Shown here one piece after another: positions 33,595 through 44,466 of a stretch of DNA of 64,000 bases (positions within the stretch are counted from its first letter, which is position 1; the number at the start of each line of letters is the position of its first letter). Below the pieces are notes generated by a model that was not told where the DNA came from, ran no database searches, and was given only the letters and a program-made list of their open reading frames with translations. Source of the stretch: Gonocerus acuteangulatus (lineage: Eukaryota; Arthropoda; Insecta; Hemiptera; Coreidae). Made by a program: the position numbers and the translations under genes. The stretch is taken from positions 36,569,660-36,633,659 of the forward strand of contig OX328123.1 of the NCBI GenBank assembly GCA_946811695.1. Reading direction: 5' to 3'.

Positions 33595-33720
33595 TCTAGA
33601 GGTTACAACCCTTCTCTAGCCAGGTCCCTAGGCTAATGTTTTTACTTTTTTCTGAAGAAAAGCCACCTCCCGATAGTGGGAATCGAACCCACGACCTAAC
33701 TTGTTAATAATGGAGAAAAA
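33595..33720 (-). repeat. 5'-truncated tRNA-derived SINE-like fragment
   Basis: The minus strand contains a tRNA 3'-half with the B box GGTTCGATTCCCAC (about 33682-33695) followed by unrelated body. The A box is missing, so it is not a tRNA gene. Confidence 0.5.
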
Positions 33721-33808
33721 ATATTTTTCCTCCTCACCGCGTGACAGCTTATACAGAAATAGTCTGGATTTTCCCCTTCCCCCAGAATCTGTGATAACTA
33801 GACGTGGA

Positions 33809-33972
33809 GGGGTCTCCCGTGGTCTAGTGGCTAGCGCGCTAGATTCATAAGCGGAAGATGGCGAGTTCGATCCCCACCGGCGCCAGACATTTTCTCATCC
33901 CATGGCTCGCTGAGAAAATTCCTGGCTGCACCCTGGATGTCGGCGCTAATAGCCAAGATTTGTTGATGAGCC

Positions 33973-34022
<50 letters not shown>
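33809..34022 (+). repeat. tRNA-derived SINE, full length
   Basis: GGGGTCTCCCGTGGTCTAGT starts the tRNA-like head. The A box is TGGTCTAGTGGCTAGCGCG, the CAT anticodon-like triplet lies in GATTCATAAGC, and the B box is AGTTCGATCCC. The tail is a pure A run from about 33976 to 34022. Perfect flanking repeats AGACGTGGA (33800-33808 and about 34028-34036) prove retroposition. The long intact A tail suggests a recent insertion. Confidence 0.9.
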
Positions 34023-34026
<4 letters not shown>

Positions 34027-34039
34027 CAGACGTGGAACA

Positions 34040-34658
34040 TGAATTGAAGCAGTCCTATTTTATTCAGATCAATTTAATCTTTTTTAAGGAGTTTCTTTCT
34101 TCTCTTGAAGATGATTATTTATAGCCATTGAGTTGGAAGGAAGGGAAGAACGTAGGGAAAGAATGCTCTTGTATGGGGGGGGGGGTACTGTTTCGTTTAG
34201 ACTCCGTCCCCTCCCTTCTAACTCAATGTTAAAGCTACATGGACTGGTTGATTGGGAATGTTGGTAGGGACGATTACTGTCATCCGAAGTTACTGAACGT
34301 GTTTAATGAATGCACTTAAGAGGCAATACCCCCCCCCCCATACACGAGCATTTTTTTCCCTAAGTTCTTTCCTTTCAGTGAAATCCTTTAGGAGAGATGA
34401 GAGGATTATATTCCTCTCGTGGCCACTAACGACAAGACTTTCCTGCAACTTTCCTCTCAAGTTATCCCGCCTTTCCATCGTAAGGATTCATAATCCTCTC
34501 GACGCCTCTAACGAGAAATAGCAATCTGTGAGGATTGTTGACTGAAATCTTTCCGGCAGGAAAGAGAGTTTGTGCACGGGGCTTTCCTCCGCGTTCAGAA
34601 GAATTGCTGTCCTTTGGAGGGAAAGCGTGTCCTCTCATCCAATCCCGCAGTTTTAAAG
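34040..34658. repeat. Small inverted-repeat element; otherwise no gene
   Basis: GGGAAAGAATGCTC..TATGGGGG near 34157-34187 faces CCCCCATACACGAGCATTTT near 34331-34358. This makes a MITE-like fold of about 210 bp with long G and C runs. The rest (34370-34650) has no frame of note and shares short words with 39100-39270 (TTTCCTGC, CTAACGAGA). Confidence 0.4.
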
Positions 34659-34707
34659 ATGGACCGAAGGAAAGTGGTAGGAATTGCTGCTATGGCAGTT
34701 GGTGTAT
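34659..34707 (+). other. Short open frame interrupted by a LINE insertion
   Basis: ATG at 34659 opens MDRRKVVGIAAMAVGV and is broken after 34707 by the LINE fragment. The frame resumes at 35358 for about 15 codons to a TAG. It may be the first exon of a DNA-transposon gene or chance; no family is assigned. Confidence 0.3.
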
Positions 34708-35340
34708 TATTATTATTAGAACGGGTGCCCGGAGAAAACCGGGAAGGAGCTGCACCGAGACCTACAAGGCCTATTGTGCCACCCGACAAGCCAGCCTGTT
34801 ACACCAACAGCGCCGTATCCGTGATGAACCTTAATAGAGTCCTAAGGTTCAATTCAGGTAGCCTTCTAGGGCCATCTATGAAGCCTGCACCAATATGCAG
34901 GTATCTATTCACTACCAGTGCTGGACATCTGCAAATGATATGGTACGGCGTCTCATCGTCTTCAAGGCACAGTCTGCACCATGTAGTCCCGGTCAGACCC
35001 ATGGAGTAGAGGTGCCGGTGCATTGTACAGTGTCCTGTAAGAAGTGCTGTTACTAGTCTTACCTTAGACCTGCACAGATTGAGGAGTGCCTCCGTCCTCT
35101 TCTTGTCCACGAAGGAAAAGAACAGCTTCGCCTGTCTCTGGGTGGAGCTGCTACGCCACTTCCTCCAATGCTCAGCTTCCGCCCACCTTCTAATACTTAA
35201 TCTGGCCACAGCTGGTGCAATCCCACATTGAGGTTCTGGTGATAGGGGGATTGTCGCTGCACCGATATTGGCCAACTCGTCAGCTCTTTCATTACCCTGG
35301 ATACCAGAGTGGACTGGAACCCACTCTAGTCTGACCTTGT
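34708..35340 (-). mobile_element. 5'-truncated LINE copy (RNase H end), uninterrupted
   Basis: A minus-strand insertion with a perfect 17-bp duplication TATGGCAGTTGGTGTAT (34691-34707 and 35341-35357) and a TAA-repeat 3' tail. The frame from 35340 to 34799 is open: EWVPVHSGIQGNERADELAN (RNase H), RRWAEAEHWRKW, WCRLCLEDDETPYHIICRC (zinc motif), then RRLPELNLRTLL to a stop. It is the younger relative of the LINE at 1-30945 and serves as its empty-site reference. Confidence 0.9.
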
Positions 35341-35357
35341 TATGGCAGTTGGTGTAT

Positions 35358-35639
35358 ATATTTATATTACATTCCATCAGTCTATTATATTGATTTCAAA
35401 TAGTTAAAATTACTTTTGTGTATTAAAATCAATTCATATATTTAAAAAATTGTAATTTACAACAATAAATGTTTGTAGTGAACTTTTATGATAAAGTTTA
35501 TTTGGATAAAAGTTTTAAAATACCTAACTGTATCCAAAAGGTTTCCGAATGAAAAATTACAATACAAATATTTAAAAAAAAACTACAAGTAAAATAAAAA
35601 AAAATATTATTCATTAAATGACCCTTAGCTCCAATATAT
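35358..35639. other. No gene seen
   Basis: AT-rich flanking DNA. Confidence 0.4.
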
Positions 35640-35696
35640 ATAACTGGCGAATGAGGCGGAAGGTCAATAAAATATCGTCACACACTTTTATTTATC

Positions 35697-35740
35697 TTCC
35701 CTACATGTTTCGCACCCTTTTTGGTGCCTCTTCAGGGGAA
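35697..35740 (-). ncRNA. Hammerhead ribozyme motif (left arm)
   Basis: Inverted copy of the motif at 38054-38097, with TTCCC, CTGAAGA, a GCACC/GGTGC hairpin, GAAAC, GTA and GGGAA all present. Stem I (UUCCC/GGGAA) pairs fully. Confidence 0.75.
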
Positions 35741-35903
35741 CACACCTAAACATTAAATTCAGCCTCAACCTGAGGAATGGAACCTTCCACTAGCAGGGCC
35801 TCGTCTAGACTGGTCATTGACTGAACGAATGCAATATGGTGTCAAATAGCCAGCTGATCGATAATCGATCTGTCATAAATTTAAAATTGATTTTAATTTC
35901 CAG

Positions 35904-36574
35904 ATGAAATATAGTCCTATAATACCATTTTCTTATTTTTTTTCAAATAAATTAATGAAAATATTATTAAGATGGTGTATTTCCGTTTTTTTATTTATCA
36001 CTTTTTTCCTGTTTTTAATGCTGTGTATGTTTTCTTTAATCTTTCTTTTCGTTCTATTTCTTTCTTTCCCTAATATTCTGATGTTTTCAAAATCAAATTC
36101 GTGACCATATTTTATAGCATGATAAGCCAACGCCGTTTTGTTTTCTCCATTGTCAATATTTTGAGCATGTTGTTTAATGCGTTTTCCAAGTAGCTGTTCC
36201 GATTCCCCTATGTATGCTTTACCGCAGCTATTACAGTCAAGTTTGTATATATTCTACTTAGTTTCCTTTAATTTCACTCGGTCCTTAATGTAACTGAAAC
36301 TATTTTTAATTTTGTTATCATACTTCCAGGCGATCTTTCCGATCCCTTTACAAATATGTTTGATTTTGTTTGACATTACGGGATTAAAATTGAAGGACAA
36401 ATAACGGGCTGGTTCTGAATTCTGGTCTTTAAGGAAACAATTCACCTTTTTACTAAATTGATCAAAAATGTGTTTATTGTATGGGCTTTCATATTTATCT
36501 AACCTATCCCTGTTTGCATCAGCTTGAATCGCCCTGCCGAAGAAATCGCTAAATATTGACAATGGAGAAAACAA
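35904..36574 (-). pseudogene. Penelope-like C-terminus: linker and GIY-YIG endonuclease
   Basis: The minus-strand frame from 36574 gives YLSFNFNPVMSNKIKHICKG and FSYIKDRVKLKETK, then a stop at about 36254. It continues in the same direction with IYKLDCNSCGKAYIGESEQL (GIY-YIG core, 36249-36190) and GKRIKQH. Then AYHAIKYGHEFDFENIRIL leads to the end near 35933. The GIY-YIG nuclease nicks target DNA in Penelope-like elements. One stop splits linker and nuclease. A partial second copy of the last part lies on plus at 36555-36723. Confidence 0.8.
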
Positions 36575-36723
36575 AACGGCGTTGGCTTATCATGCTATAA
36601 AATATGGTCACGAATTTGATTTTGAAAACATCAGAATATTAGGGAAAGAAAGAAATAGAATGAAAAGAAACATTAAAGAAAACATACACATCATTAAAAA
36701 CAGGAAAAAATTGATAAATAAAA

Positions 36724-37805
36724 AAGTCCGTCACGCAGGAGCTGCATAACTAAGCACTTTCCTCAGAATTTGGGTAGTGTAGATTGCTTTCCAGAACAAT
36801 TTGCTTAAAATATCCTACATAAATAAAATAAAAACATGAATAGTTCTCTTTTAAATTTGTAATGAGTAACTGATCAATTAATAATTTGCTTCCAGAGTTA
36901 TGTTTACACATGGTACCTATTACACTACGTAATAAATACGAAAAACCTCATATTATCGTATTTTGATCTAACGCAGGAACAGGATATAGTCACTCCAGTG
37001 GTAGAAAGCGCTCCTTGCGGCGGCTTTGTGAACCTACGTCTGACGGGCTTTTCTATTGAAATATATTACAAATTAAACCCCCGCTTTCCGATTGACCGAT
37101 TCAGCTCATTTTTACAACACTTCTTTCTCATGAGTTACCCATGACGTATACCGCGTTTCGTTACAATACAGCAGAAATTACGACCGGCATGAGTATATTA
37201 AGAATTTGGGTCAAGAGTAAACCCCCCCTTCTAATGAACCGATTTAGTTTATTTTTACAACAGTTATTTACCTGTGGATTACCACTACGAATACCGAGTT
37301 TCATCGAAATATACCAAAAATCACGGCTGGTAGTGGCGAATTGGTATTGTGGGTCGGGAGTAAACCCCCCCTCCTAATGAACCGATTTAGTTCATTTTTA
37401 TATCTTACTTTTCTCTCTATATTACCACTACGAATACCAAGTTTCGTTGAAATATAACAAATATTACGGCTGACATAGTCAAATTAGTGTTTTGGGTTCG
37501 GGGTAAACCCCCCCTTCCGGTGGACCGACTTTGGTGGTTAACGAACTCGTTCAATCGTTTGCTAATTGAATGCTATATACCAAGTTTCGTGGCGAAAAAA
37601 CAAAAACTCTGGCCGCTATCGTGTTAACAGACACATATATATATATATATATGCATATATATATATATATAGATATATATAAATTTTAACGGGGGTCATT
37701 TTCGGTGTCTACTAGGTAGGATCGATAAAGATTTGAAGAAATTTTTCAAAAATTCCGTCATGAGTCCAACCTCAATAGCTACTTTCCTTCGGAGGAAAGT
37801 GCTAA
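36724..37805 (+). mobile_element. Helentron A, copy A2
   Basis: Same ends as A1, with about three internal 165-bp units and a TA tract (37636-37683). The mirror copy of the Penelope-like sequence near 35960-35995 shows the empty site, a run of A residues before CGGAAATACACC. Insertion was therefore exact, within an A run and without TSD. Confidence 0.85.
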
Positions 37806-38053
37806 AAACGGAAATACACCATCTTAATAATGTTTTCATTAATTTATTTGATAAAAAATAAGAAAATGGTATTACAGGACTATATTTCATCTGGAAATTA
37901 AAATCAATTTTAAATTTATGACAGATCGATTATCGATCAGCTGACTATTTGACACCATATTGGATTCGTTCAGTCAATGACCAGTCTAGACGAGGCCCTG
38001 CTAGTGGAAGGTTCCATTCCTCAGGTTGAGGCTGAATTTAATGTTTAGGTGTG

Positions 38054-38097
38054 TTCCCCTGAAGAGGCACCAAAAAGGGTGCGAAACATGTAGGGAA
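38054..38097 (+). ncRNA. Hammerhead ribozyme motif (right arm)
   Basis: TTCCC (38054-38058), CTGAAGA (38059-38065), a hairpin GCACC-AAAAAG-GGTGC, GAAA, a one-pair C-AU-G stem III, then UA and GGGAA (38093-38097). Stem I is 5 bp and perfect. The predicted self-cleavage follows A38092 (NUH = GUA). This minimal stem III form is known from Penelope-like elements. Confidence 0.8.
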
Positions 38098-38185
38098 GAT
38101 AAATAAAAGTGTGTGACGATATTTTATTGACCTTCCGCCTCATTCGCCAGTTATAAAAAAAAAATAAGTTTAACTTATTTATGGG

Positions 38186-38659
38186 CAGGGCCGCCACATC
38201 CCAGACCCGGGCCCAGGACCAGATCACGAGCCCCCACTCCTCAGAGCCGGGCCCCCTATTTCTCAGAGCCAAACTGAATATTCTAGTTCTTTTCTATAGG
38301 GCATTCGACATTTTAAAATTATTTTCATCTTGAGTTTTGAGCGAGATGAGAATAAAAGCCGACAATCGGTGCAGCAAAGGTCACATTCGGTACTTGTAGT
38401 TTTATAACGACTCCTAATGAAATATACTACTCTGGGACTGCGCTTGTTTTGTCGTTTGTGTGCATTAAAAAAATATAGATCCAATTCAAATAAATATAGG
38501 CTACGCTCGTCTATATTTCTAAACCCCATTCTTTTTACAAGCTACATTTTTATCCATTTTTTCCAATTAGGGTTGGCCCGGCCCGGGCCCCCACGGCGCC
38601 CAAGCCCGGGTCAAAAATACCCGGCGGCCACACCCCCCCCCCCCTATGTGGCGGCCCTG
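38186..38659. mobile_element. hAT-type MITE with GC-rich ends
   Basis: TIRs CAGGGCCGCCACAT and its complement ATGTGGCGGCCCTG. Long CCCGGG-rich subterminal regions lie on both sides of an AT-rich middle of 474 bp in total. CAGGG starts are typical of hAT. The 8-bp flanks (TTTATGGG, GAATAGGG) match poorly, so the duplication has decayed. No coding capacity. Confidence 0.65.
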
Positions 38660-38859
38660 GAATAGGGTATTTACTTTTGGGATATTCCAAGCCAAATCAT
38701 CCAGCCAAAATGCATTTCGACACCCAAGGTTGTCAAATTTCGATGAAACATGGTGAGTATATTTTTCTAATGGACATGAGTAAAAGTACCAGCTTTTATG
38801 TTGTTATGTTCATTAGTTTTTGAAATGCAGCATTTTAAAAATTTGCAAAATATCATTGA

Positions 38860-39520
38860 TGTTATATCTGGCAACAATCTATACTTTTACAACTTTTCCT
38901 ATAACTCTGTTGATTTTAATGATAGGGAGTTAATTTTTTTTAAATTTGTTCAGCATTGAATTGTGAATGGAAATATATTGCTACATATTAGAATTAGAGC
39001 CATAGAAATAGTTCACGCAGTGTCTACATAGCTATAAGCAAAGTTAAAAAGCTGAAAGCTAAAAAGTAACGACTGACACGCAATCCTGCAGGATACAGTG
39101 GAATCTGAGAGGAAAGACGAGCGCCCACTAACGAGAGGGAAACTAAACGGATAATACCAAAGTGAGCCGACTGAAGGGATGACCCGACCGGCACGCTTTC
39201 CTATCTCATCCACACACATGCGTTGTTTCCGTGCGGATTCATCATTCCTGCAGGAAAGAATGCTCGTCTATGGCTGTTAGTGTGGAGTGCATGTTTTCAG
39301 TTGAAGCACATATTAGATGACCGACGATGTAACTTTATGAAACATAATCTGTAATGTACATGATAGTAAAAATTTAAAAATTTCCATTTGATAATATAGT
39401 TGATTTGAGGTAAGCCTAGTTATCAATGGATCTGTGTATATGTTAAAATATGGTAACTTTCAACACTCACATTTATTGACTGATCCTAAGACATGATGTA
39501 ACCAAGAACTATAGAACAAA
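38860..39520. other. Left part of the TIR element, no gene
   Basis: AT-rich sequence, with a GC-richer patch at 39070-39260 holding two TCCTGCAGGA palindromes (39084 and 39246). No frame is recognised. Confidence 0.4.
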
Positions 39521-40087
39521 TGAGGGTCATTCCATGTTAAATCAACACACTTTTCAGACTTGATGCCTCAGATTTTCATGATTTTTGGTATACAGTTACA
39601 CATCACAGACTTATTAAAATATACCAAATTTCTGCTATGTAGCACAATTATTTTTTATGTTATTAATTTTTAAAGATTTAAATTTTTAAGAAAAAGTGTC
39701 ATATTTGGGTACCTTTAGACGCCTATAGGCTCGCAACCAGTAATGATATAAACCTGGGAGTGATTTCATTTTAAAGCTATTGAATGAGGCTTTAATATGA
39801 TATGCCACTCAAAGTGGAAATCAGTGGTTGCGTTTAAAAAAAATTGGTGGAAATCAGTGGTTGCATTTAAAAAAATTGGAAATTTTAAAAATTTCAAAAA
39901 AATTACCAAAAATGATTTGTAATGTCTAAATACATATTGCAAAATTTTATCATGGGATCTCAATGGGATCAGGAGATACAGGGTTTTATAAATACACGTT
40001 TTGTCAAAAATACCAGAATTATTAGCGTTTCAGAAAATTTTGAATAGTTCATTGAATGAAACAAGCATTGGCTATTAGCTGTACATT

Positions 40088-40221
40088 TTAGCATTTTCCT
40101 CCGAAGGAAAGTAGCTATTGAGGTTGGACTCATGACGGAATTTTTGAAAAATTTCTTCAAATCTTTATCGATCCTACCTAATAGACACCGAAAATGACCC
40201 CCGTTAAAATTTATATATATC

Positions 40222-40289
<68 letters not shown>

Positions 40290-41051
40290 TGTTAACACGA
40301 TTGCGGCCAGAGTTTTTGTTTTTTTCGTCACGAAACTTGGTATATAGCATTCAATTAGCAAACGATTGAACGAGTTCGTTAACCACCAAAATCGGTCCAC
40401 CGAGAGGGGGGGGGGTTTACCCCGAACCCAAAACACTAATTTGACCATGTCAGCCGTAATATTTGTTATATTTCAACGAAACGTGGTATTCGTATTGGTA
40501 AAATAGAGAGAAAAGTGAGATATAAAAATGAACTAAATCGGTTCATAAGGAGGGGGGTTACTCCGGACCCAAATTACTAATATACTCATACCGGTCGTAA
40601 TTTCTGCTGTATTGTAACGAAACGCGGTATACGTCGTGGGTAACTCATGAGAAAGAAGTGTTGTAAAAATGAGCTGAATCAGTCAATCGGAAAGGGGGTT
40701 TACTTTGTAATATATTTCAATAGAAAAGCCCGCCAGACGTAGGTTCACAAAGCCGCCGCAAGGAGCGCTTTCTACCACTAGAGGGACTGTATCCTGTTCC
40801 TGCGTTAGATCAAAAAACGATAACATGAGGTTTTTTGTATTTATTACGTAGTGTAGTAGGTACCATGTGTAACATAACTCTGGAAGCAAATTGATAATTG
40901 ATCAGTAACTCATTAGAAAATTAAAAGAGAACTATTCATGTTTTTATTTTATTTATGTAGGATATTTTAAGCAAATTGTTCTGGAAAGCAGTCTACACTA
41001 CCAAAATTCTGAGGAAAGTGCTTAGTTATGCAGCTCCTACGTGACGGACTT
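40088..41051 (-). mobile_element. Helentron A, copy A3
   Basis: Reverse orientation: the 3' hairpin end (TTAGC..TTTCCTCCGAAGGAAA) is at 40088 and the 5' end GTGACGGACTT at 41051. The mirror arm at 42395-42420 shows the uninterrupted T run (CATTTTTCTAATGG after complementing). This is an exact T-T insertion without TSD. It holds a long TA tract (40209-40286) and about two minisatellite units. Confidence 0.85.
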
Positions 41052-41217
41052 TTCTAATGGAGAAAGGTCACACAGGCACAAAACATTAAAAGTCCAATAT
41101 TATTAGTAAAGTTAACAAATTAGTTCGAGACTTCAATCGTTGGAAGAGACCCACACATTTGTTCACTTCACAGTCTCGTAAACTATATGTTCGGCCAGTC
41201 TGTGTCACAGGATTCAC

Positions 41218-42261
41218 TTAACATATCACATCTGCAAAAGGGATCCACAAAGTATCAGGTGGTGTGGGATATATAAATGAGGGCGATGGACCTGAAGGAT
41301 GGAGGAAAGAAACTTCCACTTTACTGCAATCTTCATCTTTATCCAGAACATAACTCAACCACCAAGTGTCACCATAGATTGATATTACATACCCACAAAT
41401 ATCTGCAAATAATATCTGCTGTTTGTCCTTTACAACAGGAAATATGCTTGAAACAACTGCGGAAGAAAATAATTTTACATTTACTTTGGTTCCACATTTG
41501 AGAGGTATGAAGGCATGAAATTTTTGGGTGCCTGGAATAGGTATAGCTGCATTGTACCGGTTGGCCAGTTCTTCAGTTTTAATGTATTCTTCAAGGGTCA
41601 CAAATACAAAGTCTATGTTTGATATGTTTTTTTATGTGACCATTCAAACAGTTGTCTTGCATCCATAATTTGGTCCTGATACCAAATACAGTCCTACAGT
41701 CTTTGTAGGCTTGCTTTGACTACTAAACTTTTTACTGTGGCCCCCAGCTCATCACATGGTCCTTTTCCATGTTCTGTTCCTGAAAAATGCCATTCAGCCT
41801 CAGCTCCGAAATCTTGCTTGTGATTACACAAGTTTATAAAGTTTTTTTTTTTTTTTGTATTGGGCCTCAGAGCCATCAGAAAAATAGAATTTTTTTGGGG
41901 GAGGTCTTTGAAACTTACATTTCAGATATTCCATCAACTTTGTTTGAAACAGGTAGAAGGCCGTCGTGTTGTGGTTGAGGCAGTCTGATATTACTAAAAA
42001 ATTTAAATGTTTGATTTCTTTCTCCTTAAAATACACCACAAAAGGGTGAATAGTTGCCTGACTATTTGACCAATGGTATGATTGTGCCTCATCTTGCAAA
42101 ATGATCGAATAATTCTCAGGAAAGGCACAAATGACAGCCACTTCACATTCCAGAAGATTTTCCTTGGCATTTCTCAGAAATGCACTTTGATGTTTGGCTA
42201 TGAAGTGATGGCGAAGTGAATTAAAGAGAGGTTTCCAATCATGGTACAATAAAGTAATCAT
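41218..42261 (-). pseudogene. DDE-type transposase relic of unassigned superfamily
   Basis: Minus-strand frames in order. From 42261: DWKPLFNSLRHHFIAKHQS, QDEAQSYHWSNSQATIHPF, FLVISDCLNHNTTAFYLFQ and FYFSDGSEAQYK. A shift in the T/A run at 41841-41854 follows. The second frame, 41876-41694, reads INLCNHKQDFGAEAEWHFSG and HGKGPCDELGATVKSL. The last, 41601-41218, reads IPIPGTQKFHAFIPL and ends with a stop. VISD, FSDG and the HGKGPCD block form a recurrent pattern in cnidarian and arthropod repeat proteins; DDE chemistry is inferred. At least two shifts, so it is dead. Confidence 0.6.
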
Positions 42262-42832
42262 CGGGTTTTATTAATTTTCTAGTGTCCTACACACTGCTTA
42301 GAAAATTAGTAATTAAAAAATACAATTTTACTAATTTGGTACATTACTTACAACACATGTGTATTTTTGAGGCACTGTTTATGCGACCTTTCTCCATTAG
42401 AAAAATGTACAGCTAATAGCCACTGCTTGTTTCATTCAATGAACTATCAAAAATTTTCTGAAACGCTAATAATTCTGGTATTTTTGACGAAACGGGTATT
42501 TATAAAACCCTGTATCTCCTGATCCCATTGAGATCCCATGATAAAATTTTGCAATATGTATTTAGACATTACAAATCATTTTTGGTAATTTTTGAAATTT
42601 TTAAAATTGCCACTTTCTGAGAAATTTAAATTTTAAGATTTAAATTTAAAATTTCCAATTTTGTTTTAATGCAACAACTACTTTGTGGCATATCATATTA
42701 AAGCCCCATTCAATAGCTTTAAAATGAAACCACCCTCATTTGTTCTATAGTTCTTGGTTACATCATGTCTTAGGATCAGTCAATAAATGTGAGTGTTGAA
42801 AGTTACCATATTTTAACATATGGAATGACCCA

Positions 42833-43150
42833 TGATATAATTTAACCAAGAGGTAGAAATAAACAAATACAAATACACAACAGGATCAAAGTCGTCAAAA
42901 TATTGATAATTTGAGATCTCCATTGATTGATCAAGAATCAAGTTAAACTACATCAGAAGAGCGAGGAGTTTGTGCTAATAAACATAGGGTTTCTAATACT
43001 AATAATTCAAAAGAAAAGATGAGAATTTCTTATAACTGCAGAAAACCATGTCATATTGCAAGTAATATTTGGGCTAAGGGAACTTAAAATAGAGACAAGA
43101 ATAATAATTCTCATAAGAATACTAAGTTTATCAGATGACATGAAATTGAG
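42833..43150 (+). pseudogene. Copia-like Gag zinc-knuckle remnant
   Basis: The frame at about 43010-43090 reads MRISYNCRKPCHIASNIWAK, a decayed copia CCHC knuckle (C-x3-C-H in place of C-x2-C..GH). Stops surround it. It may belong to the same copia family captured by the Helitrons. Confidence 0.5.
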
Positions 43151-43812
43151 AAAACTTCATTTGAGTAAAACTGAAGTTTCACGTCCTCTAAACCGATTTC
43201 TTTCAAATTTTGTACAATGTATTTTGATGCAATAAACACGAATCCGTTTAAAAAAAAAAAAAACAAAAAAATTTCGCATTCAACTAGGAAAGAAGTTATT
43301 AAGCATTAAAGTTCACTGTTATGCGGGTTATGAGAGCTAATGTAAACAACTAAATTTGTCAACATGCGCATGCGCGGATATGGAAAAGTTCGCAATAGAG
43401 AAGTTTAATTGAAATTTACCGTCAATTATTTAAATTCAACAGCAGTTATTTATTCACAACCATTTTTTAAAGTGACACTCTTCTCATTTCTTGTTTCGTT
43501 CATGAACAGTATTATATATCAGAGATCCCTAATAATTAGCTAATGCCTTTATAATTATTAGTTCGTTCTAATTCGCACCTGCTGAACTTTAATTGTCAAC
43601 ATACTCTTATTATATAAAAAAATACTAGGTATGAAGTTGCACGAATTTATTAATCTTGTCCACAATAGAGAAGAATTACTCAAATTTCTATTTAGATGGA
43701 TATTTAGCCGAATTTCTCTTCAAATGTGCACATAAATATGAAGAGCGCTTATAGACATTTTTGTGTGCGATGGTGGATTTGTATCCACCGAACAATGCTT
43801 CTCAAGAAGAAT
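43151..43812. repeat. Relic related to the 43813-44371 element
   Basis: 43165-43340 is a diverged direct relative of the MITE arm (AACACGAATCCG, AACTAGGAAAGAAGTTAT), including an A run at 43249. 43360-43810 shows no gene. Confidence 0.5.
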
Positions 43813-44371
43813 GGGTAAATGTCAAGGAGCGTGGTCTCCACGCCGATTCTTTTGAAACTTTGCACTATAACGTATTTTGATGCACTAAACACGAATCCGT
43901 TAAAAAAAAAGGTCGCTTTTCACTAGGAAAGAAGTTATGAAACACTAAAGTTCACTGTTATGAAGGTTAGGGAAGACTGCCTTGGACGACTTTTGGGCCA
44001 TAGAATTCTTTTCATTTCTGCGAGTTGGATTGACTAGGGGTTTTGATGTTTTCTTGAGCGAGCGGAGCGAGCGGAAACGCATAGCACGTATGCCCAAAAG
44101 CGACAGTTTACGACCAAGTCAGCTACCACAAGGTGAGTCTAAATTTCAATTACACTTCGTCATTAAGGACTATTGCGCATGCGCGTGTTTACAAATTCGC
44201 CGTTAACCCGTCTTTTATAACCTCCATAACAGTTAACTTTAGTGTTTCATAACTTCTTTCCTAGTGAAAAGCGACCTTTTTTTTTAACGGATTCGTGTTT
44301 AGTGCATCAAAATACGTTATAGTGCAAAGTTTCAAAAGAATCGGCGTGGAGACCACGCTCCTTGACATTTA
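43813..44371. mobile_element. MITE with 155-bp near-perfect inverted arms
   Basis: GGTAAATGTCAAGGAGCGTG at 43813 is the complement of the segment ending at 44371. The arms (43813-43968 and 44217-44371) are almost identical. A GC-richer centre contains GAGCGAGCGGAGCGAGCGG (about 44056-44074) and GCGCATGCGCG (44176). No terminal duplication was found. Confidence 0.75.
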
Positions 44372-44429
44372 CCATAACTATTAATTTTTATTTCAAAAAC
44401 TTAAAAATAAAAATTATTTAAATTATGAA

Positions 44430-44462
44430 AGTACTTAGTTATGCAGCTCCTGCGTGACTGAC
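44430..44462 (-). repeat. Helentron A 5'-end fragment
   Basis: Only the first ~33 bp of the family (complement of AAGTCAGTCACGCAGGAGCT..TAACTAAG) is present. Confidence 0.65.
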
Positions 44463-44466
44463 TTTT

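Larger units (their letters stand above)
35640..38155. mobile_element. Penelope-like element, inverted duplication with GIY-YIG
   Basis: Two head-to-head copies share their outer arms: TAACTGGCGAATGAGGCGG at 35641 and its complement ending near 38153. The left copy reads on minus (36574 to 35640) and the right copy on plus (about 36555 to 38155). The right copy is cut by Helentron A2. Each arm carries a hammerhead motif and a palindromic TCGATAATCGATC near 35860 and 37925. The RT domain is missing. Confidence 0.75.
38679..42832 (-). mobile_element. TIR transposon with a DDE-type transposase relic
   Basis: GGGTCATTCCAT-type termini lie at 42832 (complement GGAATGACCC) and, on the left, at 39525 and in a more diverged form at 38679. 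Long inverted arms of 39434-40087 against 42390-42825 (about 600 and 440 bp) flank the transposase relic. Helentron A3 is inserted in the left arm. The left end has an extra terminus-like block, so the exact left boundary is uncertain. Confidence 0.6.

Noticed and set aside
33809..33880. tRNA gene
   Set aside because: Good A and B boxes, but the unit continues into a body with an A tail and a TSD, so it is the head of a SINE; the same applies to 20925-20995 and 8325-8397.
33831..34124. Poly-Lys or poly-Phe proteins
   Set aside because: Translation of the SINE A tail.
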